A DNA stretch of 64,000 nucleotides from Chromobotia macracanthus (taxonomy: Eukaryota > Chordata > Actinopteri > Cypriniformes > Botiidae). Location: contig JAZGTH010000115.1 in the NCBI GenBank assembly GCA_036877525.1, forward strand, positions 1,356,501 to 1,420,500, written 5' to 3'. Shown one piece after another: positions 24,457-37,199 of this stretch. Positions within the stretch are counted from its first letter, which is position 1, and the number at the start of each line of letters is the position of its first letter. Below the pieces are notes generated by a model. It saw nothing but the letters and a program-made list of their open reading frames with translations. It did not search any database and had not been told where the DNA came from. The position numbers and the translations under genes were made by a program.

Positions 24457-27400
24457 TGTACAAGCTATTCAAGGTACTATTGAATGATTTAGCCCTTTGA
24501 AGAACTACTAATACATATTATGCTTACAATTTCTAAATAGCATTTTTTGTGTTTGAGTATTTCATATAGTGATTAAATGGAATAGTTTTATTAGAATCTA
24601 ATAAGTGGTGTTTGACTGATACAAATCAAGTACTTAAATGCAATACCTGTTTTGTAAAAGCTAGATTGTTCATTTTCATAAGGCATTAATCAATTTTTCC
24701 TTGATTATCGCTCTCGGCATTTGTAGTTTGATGGCCCTAATTTGACTGTTAAAAATTAGTTCATCGGTCAGACATCAATATTGCTACTAGCTATGTGAAG
24801 AGGATTAATTTCTTGTTAAAAGCACTTTGTTGACTTGGAAAATTGTCTGAGGGTATTTAAACTTTTTTGCTTTAAGCTGCTTTGTAGTTTTTTTATTTTC
24901 TTAGATTTTTATTTTTTTCCAGATACGCTAAAGTATGCAGCTTTTGTGTGTACTGTGAAACATAATAGAATATTTCATTTTTCTTACTGTTAAGTCATGG
25001 TATAGTGTATATATCTTGTTAGTTTTCATATAAAATAGTACTAAATAGTAGTTATACCTTTCATTGTTACTTTTTCAATCAAATAAGTGCAAACTTTGAA
25101 TGCATTTTAGGCATAACCAGCAGCTGTAATATCAGTAAGGCACATACTGTATGCTAAGGCATTTAGTAAATCAATTGTCAATTTCATCTTATAGTGACTA
25201 TTTAGATACATTATGTAGTTAGATGAGCACGTGTTCTCAGTGACAGAAATTATGTTTTTTGGACTTTTGGACCTTTTAGATATGTCCGAACATATCTAAT
25301 TCCTGGCCACTCCCTCTTAAGTGCCTTGCCTTAAAAATATCTGAAGCATCTGTAAAGAGGTTAGGATTTTAGTACAAAACCCATAGTTAATGCTTGTGCA
25401 AAGTCCTGCAAAGTATGTATTTTTCAGTTGTACCGTATATACATTATTAGAGTGTATATCAGCCCAATTCAATACTAAAGTGTTTCTGAGAGACTTGTCC
25501 CATCCCAGTTGGTGCCTGAGCTCTGATGTTCAGCTAAAGTATCGTTCCTTCTTTCTTCTTTAACGATGGTGCTTTTTGGGTGCAGCTTCATTATCCTAAG
25601 AAATGTTGAATCATCCTTATTTTAAATGTCTAGGGATATATTCAAATCAGGAAATATATGTATTTCTTTGATTGCAAAAATTAAACTGGCTTAGTACATT
25701 TCTGTTTTTTGAAATGTTTAGAATTGTAGTGCTCTGTAAAGTTTACAGACAGAAGTCATCTGTTTTTACGTATCCAAATTCGACAATGTAATGTGCTTAG
25801 GTAATCTAATTGAAATGACCTGCTACTGTGTTATCTGAAAACTTTGGTTCCTTTTAATGTTTTTCTTCTTGTTCCTTTAAATATTTACAGCAATGAGTTT
25901 GTGTATTAAATTGTCGGGTACACAGAGGTGCAACTTCTTTTCTTTTGAAATTGGGATAAACCGTAAACTTTAAAAGGGATGGCTATTGAGGATCTAATTG
26001 TCCAGACCCTCATGTTTTATTTCAGCTTCACGGGGAACAGGCAGCATGTATATATTATTTTTCTCTGCTTCTTGCATTCATATCTAAATCCACAAGGTCT
26101 GTATGTAGCTCATGTTCTTGACATTTGAATTGATTTGTCAAAAAAATCACTGCATGTGTCAGTGTGTGTGGATTTTGTTAACCAGCTAAAGCTCTAGATC
26201 ACACTGCCAAATGTATTTGTGCTGAGCAGATGTATCCAGTTGTTGGTGAGGCATCACAGTCGAAAGTATTTACAATTATTTTTGTATAGTGCTTCAAATG
26301 CATTGACCACCTTTTCTAGTCCAATCAGCAAAGGCATATTTTTGGTAAGATGGTTGACAGGTTGTAAACACGTTATGGATCAAAGTGAAACAGATCTGTT
26401 TTTTATGTTGATCCTAAGGGTCAAATGTTCAAGAGCTTTGCTGATGTCACTTTGCTGAGGGATTAGTTCCATTGTTTGGTTATTGGACCGTAATGTGTGA
26501 TTTTGTTTAAATTTGTTTGAAATGTTTGAGATTTGACATTTATTTCTCAAACCAAGAGTGGTCAACCAAATTAACCAATGTGGTATTGAAGTCTATATAT
26601 TGTTTCACAGTTCAAATGAAGTGAACAGTTACTTTGTTGGTTTTCAGTGTTTAATTTGACAGGACAACTATGCCAACTACTTTTGCTGACAATAATAATG
26701 GACTAAATTCCCATATTTGTAGTTTCTACCAAAGACCTCTACTGTTATTCTTTGTTTTCTCTAGCTTCAATTTTATAACTACATTTTCATTTTAGCACTG
26801 AGGAAGTAGTTAGATTTAGAAAATGACCAAATCACAGTACCTTATTTACATAATTCGTGCATTTAAAAAAGTCCTAACAGAATCATCAATCTTTTTAAAG
26901 ACTGGGGTTCAAGTTCCTCAATTTCTCTGTTAAAATTAAAGCAGTATTGAATTGGCTGTAATCTACAGTGGGAGAATGTCACAGTAATGAATAAATGAAT
27001 ATTTGTGTTAATATTCTTACGTGGCCATATGGATTAGTGCTTATTTGAAGTATACATTATTTCTTTTTATACTATAGTACTTATTCGTACATTTATCAAA
27101 TCAGTTTTGAAACATTAGTGGTTGTGCACTACTTGTATGCTGTCAGGAATTTAAAAGAGTATACATGGCCCGTAAGGTGCTTTCTTCAGTTTCCATTTAT
27201 CTGGTGTTTGTTTAGTTGTGATTATTCAGAATTTGGATATGAAATAAGAAATCTAATTTATTTTTAACCTTGAGGTCTCTTATTGTGTTGTCAGATGTTG
27301 TATACCATGGCTTTGTATAACATTGACTGTGATGTAAAATGAGTCCCTTGTTCATGCTTGTTGAAATGGCTGAGACAGACAGTGGGTTATATTTCTGAAA

Positions 27401-29400
27401 ACATCTACATTTCTTAGCCTTAAACATTTGAAACTTTTGCCTGTCATGTATTGGGTAAAATGTGTTAGAATTAAAACAAAACATAGGCCTACGCTTAAAG
27501 ACACTTATGAACAGTTGTGCTGCTTGTTAATTCTGTTTAGTTGTTTTAATTTTCAAGTCTTTGGAACATATGCGTGCCTTTAATAAAACAACATATTGAA
27601 AGTATTTGATTTGAACAAATGGGTAATTCAAACTTACGAAATGAGTCGAATTCTTGTGCCTTGGGACATTTTACCTGTATTTCTCAAAGCACGAGAGTCC
27701 TGTTACAGATTGCTATAGGCTATCACTGTATTAAAATAATACTTACTTTGTCACACCCTTAAATATTAGTGATGATTTTGAGAAATATTTACACCTAGAA
27801 ACAATAAATTCACAATTAATAGCATTTACACAGTACAACAGTTTGTTGTAATGTTATACAGTTGTATTCTTTACCAAGATTGTGTTACTATTAACAGATT
27901 CTCTGAATAATTTTGTGATGATAAAATTATAATGAAATTATTAAAAATTAGTCATTTCAAGTTTGAATTTGCAACCTTTTTGCTGTATTTATTTTATTCT
28001 TAAAAGTTTTACTACCATAAAAATCTGTAGGAATGACAGATAGCACATTCTGTGTAGCTGTTTAGTCACATACATCAAAACTACACCTTGACAGTTTTTA
28101 TTTCACACATTTGTGGGTTTCCCACCTAAAACCTGTCTGTCTGCATCAGCCATTTTTATACCAATTTTAGACACAAATTACCATTTAACAGTAATGTTTT
28201 TGTTTACGACCAAGCATCTGTAATTAAAGAAGCACCCAAGGACTCATTTGTTTAGCTATGTGTAAATTGTATCGGAAATTTACCATGATGCTCTGCGGTG
28301 AAAATAATCTTTCTTTTTGCATTCTTGTGGATTTTCTGTTGTTTTTTGTTTCTTTTTCTAATTTTGTTGTCTGTCAGTAGTGTAATTCTTGAACCTAAGG
28401 AGTTATGCAATCTTGTATATACATACTACATATGTTTAAACTGGTTAAATTTAGCAAACTAGCCAGGAAAAATACTTATTACAACAGTACATTTTGTAAG
28501 AGTCTAAAACAAGCAAGCAAAAAAAGAAAAAAGGCAGAATTTTGTAACCACTGTTCCCTATAATTAATGTTACGGTCAATCGGACATTAAATCCCTGAAT
28601 ATTGAATGTACCATTCAAATTAGATCTAAAATGGATCACTGGAATAACATGGAGAACAGTTGTATATCTATAATAATGTAGCACTAGTTTTGTGAATTGC
28701 GATACATTACAAATAAATTTATAAGTTAAACACAATTGCAGTTTTCAAGTTTGTGTATTTATCAGTGTAAGAATTTGATGGAAATATGAGATGTATTTTT
28801 CTCAGGGTTTTACAGGAGATCTGTAGAATAGAGAGAGATGTCCAATTTTCAAAGGAAACTGCAACTCATTTTTTGATTTACTCAAAACGAGGAAAACATT
28901 TATATTAGAAGAAAGAAACATATCCCTTATTTTGGTACAGTATGCATCAATATATAGAACAGCTTATATTCGAATTAGTGTTGAATTACTATACAATTTG
29001 CTGTCATTATAATACTTTGTGTATGTGTTGTCAACACAGGACCTTAAAACATTTACTGGGAGTTGTGTGTTTAAGTTATGGAGGCTTCTTTATGGAATAG
29101 ATGTATGTTTTGATGACATGTAAGGCCAGAGAGTTTTTCTTAACTAGAATTACTTAAGATGGTATTATTTATAATGCATAATCTTTTTCTTGTAGTGTAT
29201 CATTTAAAATTGTTAACACTTGTCTACACTACAACAGTTATGCAATGGTTTACAGAATTCATGGAATTATTTTTATCATCTTGGGAATTAAATAATTTTT
29301 GATCTTTGACCCGGCTCAAGTGTTTTTGTTTTCTTGTTTTCCTCTTGTATGTGACTCATAAGTTATGTAATAAACTCAGATCAACTCTTTGTTTTGGTGA
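24457..29400 (+). other. unkl: Probable long unkl 3'-UTR
   Basis: Nearly 5 kb of AT-rich, repeat-free sequence follows the stop codon. AATAAA hexamers in unkl orientation lie near 27582-27587 and 29369-29374; the latter is followed by a GU-rich stretch (tgttttggtgagg), a good cleavage context. The lack of insertions over this length, unlike the flanks, supports a transcribed, constrained 3'-UTR. Several TGTANATA (Pumilio-type) and ATTTA motifs are present but are expected by chance at this AT content. No other gene seen. Confidence 0.5.
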
Positions 29401-29725
29401 GGAAAATGTGTGTTAGACTATAATAAACACGACTGTTTTTTAAATTTAATAAGCATACTGGTTATAAGTTATTATATAAAAGACAATAGTTACATTTCTA
29501 AATGGTTACAACAGTGTAAAATACACACAAACATTAGTCTCATAGTTACATTTAACGAAATTGTAAATATTCACTACAGAGTAACCATTATGAAAGTCAC
29601 TGCTGGTTATCGTACTAACACTCTCAAAGTCAGGACTGTCCCTACAAATGCTCCAATAGAAGAAACATAATTAACAAATTTTATAGTTATTTAATACAAA
29701 CTTGGTAAAGGCTAAGGGCCACTGT

Positions 29726-29731
29726 TTTATT
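29726..29731 (-). terminator. Probable poly(A) signal of the NDK-like gene
   Basis: AATAAA on the minus strand, about 170 bp past the stop codon at 29901. With the unkl signal near 29370 it makes the two genes tail to tail with about 0.35 kb between them. Confidence 0.4.
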
Positions 29732-29900
29732 TTAGTTGTACCTCTTAAGAATAATATCAAAGTAGGGGACAGCATTTTCTCTGTAATACAATAAGGCTGT
29801 GACCCTCTGATAAAATTGATTCCTAGATGTTGCCAAAAAATGCATTAAATTACAAGTAATCAAATTCTCTGGACATAAAATGTTCTACCAGCAGAGGACC

Positions 29901-32900
29901 TCAACAGCTTGGATATACTGTATGCCTTTTTGGTTTCTCATCTGGTGTGCAGAGCCTTCCGGCCACCAGGTGGCAGTGTGTCTTAAACAACCTCTCTAGT
30001 AGCTCTGTGTAAAGGGGGGGTTGATTCTGGTCAAAAGGTATCAGCAGGCATTTGGCCTGGCACAGCGTGCTGCAGACTGAAGGCCCTGCTGGCACCAAAA
30101 CACAAATAAATATGGTTTGTGTCCTCATTTCAAAGGTCGGTCAAAGCTAGTCAAACATCAACAACTTTTGGTTTGTTTGTTTCATTGGCACAGTTTTCTG
30201 ATGCATTATAAAGGGGTAAGGATGTGAAGAAATATTTTGCCTTGACAGAATCCAATGTTTGTTTCTCAAAGACTGAAAAAATTGGTCCTGGACAGCAGTT
30301 TTAAGAGTATGCGACTGTTCGCATTTAAATCTGTCCTCAGGATCTGAATGCAGACACTGTATCTGTGATAATGAGATACCTGTTACAATACCTGTTCGTG
30401 TTTCATAACTAAAGCTTGTGTGCTGAACAGTTTTATGTCCTCAATTGCCATTCTATATGAATGAGATCCTGCATCAGAACATACAAATAGTGCCAGTAAG
30501 ATCTGGCCAGAGATTTAACATCATATCCTCATTGATCATTATTGTTTGTCTATCGAGTGCAGACCATAAAGGCCCTTTTGGGGGTTTTCAAAAACAAAAA
30601 CCCGCCCCCCAATAATATTTTTTTTTTAAAAAAAAAATATTTAAAAAAAAAATTTTTTAAAAAAAAATATAATTTTTTTTCTTTTTAGCCTCATCACATT
30701 GACTCCCGGTAAATATAAAGCCAAGGAGGGGCCAGATCCACTTCAACTCCTTTCAGTGGGATCCCAGACATCAATTATAGAATACCAAGTTTCAAACAAA
30801 GATGAACTGTCTCACTACTATAAAGCTTTGTGAATATATCTAGAAACACTCAGAGAGACCTGTTGGCTCTGGTGGAAGCTTCAGTTTATTTCTCCATGAG
30901 TCCAGCAGAAGTACGCGCAAGCCCACTACAGTAAAGCCATTCTGTTTGATCATGCTGAGAATGTTACCAAAGCAGCATCTCCAAACTCCAGGCTTGAACA
31001 GAGCCAGAGTCAAAAAAGGCTCTGGGCCTGTGGAGTACAGAGAGAGGAAGTTCAGAGAGGAATCCATGAAGGACAGCTCTGAAAAGGACATGCTCTGAGA
31101 AGACATTTCTTACCAGCTGGCATGTAACTGTAAAGTGTAACTGTCATGTGACTGACTTCTGAGATCTGAAGGGTGTCAGAGATTGAGTCAATTATCACAG
31201 GGAAGCATGTACAGAAAGAGAACGTTCTGTACATAGTAGGACTTTTTCAGCTGATTTGGCTCCAGGACCATTAAATGATGACCCAACAAAACTAGAATGA
31301 AACAAAAATATCTTAATTAAACTCATTTATCCCCAAAATATGCAAAATTATTACATTGGCATGTTTTTTCTAAACGATTTCCAAGTTTAATGAATTTCAA
31401 CAGTTTCATACCTTCAGCAGTCATTAATTCACTGCAGAAATAAATGTTGTTTTTAATGTTTATTTTTTAGATCATATTTTCTTTTGCCTTGCAGACTTGT
31501 TCATGTTTTCATGAATGAGGGCATTTTATGCATTGTATCTGCCTGCTTCAGCTAGTTAGTGACAGTGAATTTCAATTTCAAAGTTTTAATGATTATTGTA
31601 ATGAACTACACAAAATTATTTGTTTTTCCTCGCTGTCCAACAACCCGTTTCTGGGTCAAGTCCTAAACACTGATCTAGTTGAATCCTCACCTGGAACCAG
31701 TTCTGTCTTAGAGAAGAATGTCTGTCTGAAAGTGTCTCGGGGGTGGACAACATCAGTACACCCAGGTTTCCTGGGTAATTCTGTGGCAGGAGTCTGCTTA
31801 AGGTGATACATTCCCTAACCCTCCTAAGAGCAAAAACAAGGGCAGGAGTGGACATCAACCCCATTACATTACTCTGCCACCCACTGTCCCTGACCTCAAA
31901 GGGACTCAATTCTTGAGTCTGCTGCCAAGACAGGCCAGGCAACCACTTCAATGCCAGCAGCTCAAAACCCTCTTTTCCTGTTCCTCTCCTGTTTAATGGC
32001 CATATTCTGAACACAATTTAACAGGGATTATATCAACTAAAATGTCACATTTTTAAGGATAATGTAGACCTAAAGATTCTACAGATGCAGTCCATAGGTA
32101 CCTGCTGTATCTCCTCTCAGTACTTTATGAAGATGGCTCATCATCTCTCTCCACTATGTTCTGACTGTTCAGCATGAAAATCACAACCTGCCCTGGACAA
32201 GATAGATGCCTGTTTGGACAGGACCATGTGGCTAAAATCTGGTATTGTCCACATGAGCCCACCTGTAGGACATCATATAAATGTCAAACTGTCTGATTTA
32301 TATACCCAGGACATTTAAAGGTTTTTATGGTACAGTAATGTGAAAGCACAGATGTGGACCCACAATAACATTGTGAATCAAAGCGATTAGGTTTGACTAG
32401 CGAGTTTGTACATCAAATCTTCAGACAAACAAACAGGTGCACTTAATAGTTGGAGCACCTCTGTACAGCTTCACATATATGACTGTCATAACTATACAGA
32501 GATTGAGTGCTTCACCTATGGACAGTCCAGAACAGTGCTGAACTGCACTTTCTCTCCTCATCAGCAGCACCAGGCATTGAGAGGACAGCTCAACCTGTTC
32601 TCTATCCAGAAACACTGTGGGAGCCTCACAGAACACGGCAACCTAATGCAGATAGACAGAGTTTCCAGACAAAAGCGGTAAGCCTCAATGTCATGATACT
32701 GTCCCCTCTCACTTTCCATACATCTTGATACTTGATATTGCTCACTGTTGGGTTTATTCACCTGTTTGGAAAGTGAGACCAATAGGCTGAGTTTGTGTAG
32801 AGATCTGCATGTGTTAAACTAGTGCACCATCTTAGCTTCTATCAAACCATTTCAGTATATTACTGTGCTAGATAGCTAGAACCACACTACAGGCCCAGAA

Positions 32901-35583
32901 AGAACCTGCAGATGTTTTTTTCTGTGCTGATTTTAGGGCTAAATCAGAGATAAGAGTACTACACTCTTATTTGTAGCATTGAAAGCATAAATAAATTTGT
33001 GAAAAATCCTTTTTCTTTTCCTGTTTGTCCCAAATAGATCTTGCATATATTAAGCAAAATACTTAAAATATATGAACAGCATTTTATTCTGTGGAAACCT
33101 GTATAACCCATTATTCCATTTAATGACTCATGGCTGTTATAATGAAACATTATGATAAAATATATTGTTTTCCTTAAAAGTTACCTTTTGTGGTAGCATA
33201 ATGTTGTTGGATAACAGGTCAGAAAATGAGACCATTGGAATTTAGACTACTGAATTATGTGAGCAGCAATAAACAGAGTCAGCTGATAGTTCAAAACTAT
33301 GCATCAATATTTCATACAGAATCATTAAGCACATTACAAGGCATAAAAGCACCAACTGATCAGGCATTTTCCATCTGCTGTTTGCTATTCTGCCAACAAA
33401 CCACAGACAGGTACCCAGATGCACAAGACTGGATAGACAAGGTGAATAGAGCAGGGGCTGGTCTGGACAGTGACAGTACAGAGAGTTGATGGATGATGGA
33501 CCTGTCCTCTTTGCCAGCTGGGGGTCTGATGGCTCTGTGATCTTCTGCCACAGTGATTTAGCATGGGAACCCTGAAAATACAGTGCAAGGATTGGCTGAT
33601 GAGAACAATTTCTTCCACACTTAAAACAGACTAGAACACAGGAGATACAGATTGTATACATGTTAATCAATAATTGTGGGTCACATGCAAAGTTTGTCAG
33701 TAGCTTTTGAGTTGGGTAAAGAAAATGGAGACTGCATATATCTAGACTTGTCAGCTCAAGGGTGTGATGCATTGCCAGTGGGTTAAGAAACAGTGGCCTG
33801 CTTATCAGAGCAACTGCAGTCTGAAGGCAACAAGCATTTTTCGTTGTGATAAAATAAGACACTGTTTCTGATCACAGAAACATATAAAGGCAGAAGACTA
33901 TTTCACCTGAGTATGACACTTCAAGTGAACTTGTGGCTTAATTCTTTCAAGGTTTGCCAGAAGAATCCTGGAGTCATACCAAAGGCCTTTTCAACAAACA
34001 AAACAAAGTGTGTTAATGCTAAAGGATTTAGATGCAAATGTTTTCGATGACAATGAATTCATAAGTCATATAAGACCTCTCATTTTGGATTGACAAGCGG
34101 TTCAAATATAGGTTCAGATAGGTTGAAGGCAAGTGCACAGGATAAGTCTTCAGCTTTTCTTTAGCACATTTGTTGATTGAACTGAGGTACCCAGGATGCA
34201 ACAGTCTTTAAAGATGTCAGGGAAAAGAACTTGCAAACTCACTTGTAAAATATACTCTATATCCTTTTCCATGTCCCTCCCTTATGAGAATAAAACAGAT
34301 TCTATATCTTAGTGTACTATATGAAGTACATTAATCTATTAAAATCCAATTCTTCAAATATTAGATATTAGCACTGATTGTAGTGGAAAATTGACCAACG
34401 TTTGCTGTTCTACTACTAAACATGACCAACAAACAGTACTGCGTCCTCTTACAAACCTGAAATGCTAAGCTGTTCTTTCTTCATCCCTGAAATGTGTTTC
34501 TGCTGAGGCTCAGCAAAATTTTGTGGATTTCTCTTCCCCCCAGACATCTCTGACAAATGTTGTTTGGACAATTTTGTAAAATTATTTTGAAGTAAGAAAC
34601 TCTTCCCAGTGAGTTCCCTAAAAAACACATTTTAACTGAGGTTATAAGATGTAGTGTTTACAAAGTCCCTTAGTAGAAGTCTCTGTACTCCAGGCAGCCA
34701 CTTCAATCATACAACACCAAGTCCAATCTAAACCAAATATTTTCTAAACCTGACATCAACTGTACCATAAATTGTTTCTTAAGCTCAAATTGCACTACAA
34801 AAGCAGTTTCTTCAGGTTTCTTTAGATGCTGCGTAAACACAAAGGCTGTCAAGTACCTAACAACACTCTGTATAGAACCTCTCCACCAAAGAACCGTCAG
34901 TGTTTAGCGATTGACAATTGACTCTTTCTAGGAGAAGGTAGGACTTTTTTCCTTAGAGTATTCATATTAAGCAGTTTCCCCCATTTATATTAATAGAACT
35001 GTGGCATCTTGTTAATTTTACTTTCTTTGTTTAAAAAGGACAAGAAACATTTTTCTCTTCATTACCCTTTCCTTACATATGTTTTTCTATAGTACAAGAT
35101 CTATGTGAACACATACTATTTTCTTGTATCTCTTCTTGCATTTGGGTGACTTCCGTGGGCAATTTACTTTCTTTGTTAATACCAAGGCCCAGAAAACTTT
35201 TTATATATAGGTTTATTACATGTGTTTTTTTTACAAGAATAATCTCTCCACCTTTGAGATTATCATGTTGAATTGAACTGTCCCATTTGGCCCTCTGTCA
35301 GTCAGTGATCCTTCAGTTTTATGATCAGTAGGGAGCTGATGATAACAGTCCCCTTTTTGGCCATCATCATTCAAGTAAGGTGAATGACTGTGTTACAGAT
35401 TTGAGCGGACCTGTGGCAAAGATAACTGTAATCTGAGGAATTACTGGAGATGGCAAACTCTCTCTATCTCACTATCAGAAACACACCTCGATTTTAGGCT
35501 CCTTCAGTGAAACACGCTCTAGATCCACCCCTCTGGCAAATAAAAGACTGGTGGTAACTGAAGGACAGTTACCTTCTCTTCAT
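29901..35583 (-). CDS. Multi-exon gene with several degenerate NDK-like modules
   Basis: Not visible as long ORFs; I assembled it from splice sites and phase. Minus-strand exons: 35583-35573 (possible start, MKR), 35532-35487 or 35485, 35387-35252, 34617-34457, 33986-33907, 33820-33685, 33630 to about 33398, about 32785-32516, 32192-32102, 32006-31691, 31165-31114, 31078-30860, 30088-29901. Phases agree at nearly all joins from 34617 down to the stop. NDK-like traits: SHAKSLWQKITEPSDPQLAK resembles NAVxxWRxLxGPTDPxxA; LALFKPG with GNILSMIKQNGF resembles the LA(L/M)IKPD...GxIIxxIExxGF start; two more modules show VLLMRRESAV and GFELLALK...ALVFALRR. The catalytic NxxHGSD motif is not seen, so activity is unlikely. 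Problems: an in-frame TAA at 32127-32125, a probable 1-base frameshift near 32640, missing sequence around 33.4-32.8 kb and between 35.25 and 34.6 kb. NME7/8/9-type ciliary proteins are the natural comparison; no orthologue is assigned. Confidence 0.6.
29963..29976 (+). promoter_or_regulatory. CTCF-like motif inside a coding exon
   Basis: CCACCAGGTGGCAG matches every position of CCASYAGRKGGCRS. It lies in the last coding exon of the NDK-like gene, so coding constraint alone could explain it. Confidence 0.35.
30575..30690. repeat. Homopolymer-rich block
   Basis: Runs of A and T up to ten long, plus a C run, lie inside an intron of the NDK-like gene. The style is the same as the 0.9, 42.8 and 62.8 kb blocks. 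Confidence 0.6.
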
Positions 35584-35589
35584 TGTCTG

Positions 35590-36785
35590 ACTGCAGTGTG
35601 AAACAGTTCTGCAATATTTAAGTTAATGTGTTTATTGCAAAGACAAACTTTGATTGCAGCTTAGGAGATTCTTTAATATGTAACTGGACATGCAACCTTA
35701 GTGCACTTTCTTTCTTTTTTCTTTCTTTACAATACAGGCTAATAATACATCACAACTACACACACCTCTACACAGACTGTTTTTATTTTATTTTAAGCCA
35801 GTATTCCACTGTTTATGAAGGATATTAAAATGGCAGGGTTATTTAAACTGAACAGTTACTTGCGTTAATGTCAACTTGCATTGATTTTTTTGCTGTGTTT
35901 ATGTCTTACATATGCTAATGTTACATTATTATTATGGCCAATGAAGCCTATAGAATGTGCATGAGTCTGACACTGTATGCGGCTGAGAGAGCATCTGCAT
36001 GACTGCAGTTAGACCCTGTGATCACTTAGGACTGGAGGTTTTGGCAAACAGTGCCACTGTTTATTAACACTTTGTCACATACCAGTTTGGTTGCCTGCCC
36101 ATTAAACCCCCCCAAAAAATTAAGAGTTGTCATCAAATAGGGTCATTATCCTTCCCATCTATAATAAATACAAGATTATATTTTATGGATAGTGTAAAGA
36201 GAACCACTGATATATTTTTAAACCTTAAATTAAAGGTGTTGCTCATCGGGTCTTTGGACTGGATCAATATTTTGTACATATATATTCATATGTGGACTTG
36301 GGTTATCAGACTAAGAAATAAGCAGTGTTCTTTCTCCGGCTTTCTCTTGTTTATTTAAAAATCTGTTTGATTTTTTAGGAAGAGGTAGCCATACCCACAG
36401 TTTTGAAAAAAGACATGATATTTTGTTAGGACTTTTGAAAACAAAAGCTTTCATTTGTATATATTTTCTGAAGTATTCTGGTTATCGAAGTGGGAAGAAA
36501 ATACCTTAGACTTATTCAATTTAGTCTTAATCTTAGACTTGCACTCAGTGAGTTTTTAAAAAGTATTTAAAAAAAAAAAGAATGGCACATTTGAAAAATG
36601 TTTTAAATTATGTACTGATTCCAGTCAAATCAATGCCTGCGAAAAGTTTTTATTTTACATAGAACATTTTATATTTACTGCTTCTAAGAAATGTGGCAAT
36701 TTCTGTCTAACAGCCTTTTCAAGCTTTTCTTTATTTTAGTATTTGTCCACATGATGTATTCACCAAAATATATCAACACAATCAA
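35590..36785. other. Interval between NDK-like gene start and igfals 3' end
   Basis: AT-rich; a CTTT-rich run lies at about 35708-35728. It probably holds the promoter of the minus-strand NDK-like gene, but I see no specific element. Confidence 0.35.
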
Positions 36786-36787
36786 CT

Positions 36788-36793
36788 TTTATT
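36788..36793 (-). terminator. igfals: Probable igfals poly(A) signal
   Basis: AATAAA on the minus strand about 0.41 kb after the igfals stop; no closer hexamer was seen. If used, the MITE at 36.9-37.1 kb lies inside the 3'-UTR. Confidence 0.4.
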
Positions 36794-36903
36794 TTCACAT
36801 GCGTTCAGGAAAGACACACACATATTAGGTTCTGTTTGCAAAGGAAAGCAATGCTGGAGATAAATAAAAGTCATGGATTGAAGCTCTGATATATGGGTTA
36901 GAA

Positions 36904-37126
36904 CAATATTTTCCAATCCTGTTCCTGGAGGCAAACCAACAGTACACATTTTGAATGCTGCCCTAATCAAACATACCTTATTCATTGTATCAGCTTGTAA
37001 GTAGAGTACTCTAAAACCTTAAATAGATGTGTCAGATAAAGAAGACATAGAAGATGTGTCAGATAAAGAAGATAAAGAAGTTTTGTAACAGTGGTGTGCC
37101 TCCAGGAACAGGGTTGGAAAACACTG
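36904..37126. mobile_element. hAT-like MITE in the igfals 3' region
   Basis: The left end caatattttccaatcctgtt and the right end, whose complement is cagtgttttccaaccctgtt, form inverted repeats of about 28 bp (running on through cctggaggc). The flanks ggttag(aa) and ggttag(gt) look like an imperfect 8-bp target duplication, as in hAT elements. An internal tandem duplication, gtgtcagataaagaaga, occurs at about 37030-37080. Confidence 0.7.
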
Positions 37127-37199
37127 GGTTAGGTTTATATCAATTGATTAGACAAGTTATTTGCAGTGTGAAGCCAGCTTTGAACTATGATCCTTAAAT

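Noticed and set aside
32406..32681. Plus-strand 91-codon frame ending at a good-looking donor
   Set aside because: It lies opposite better-supported minus-strand exons of the NDK-like gene and has no domain or acceptor of its own.
33242..33862. 206-codon continuous minus-strand frame
   Set aside because: The frame reads through an intron. Two splice-bounded exons within it (33820-33685 and from 33630) explain the conserved parts; the linking stretch is not protein-like.
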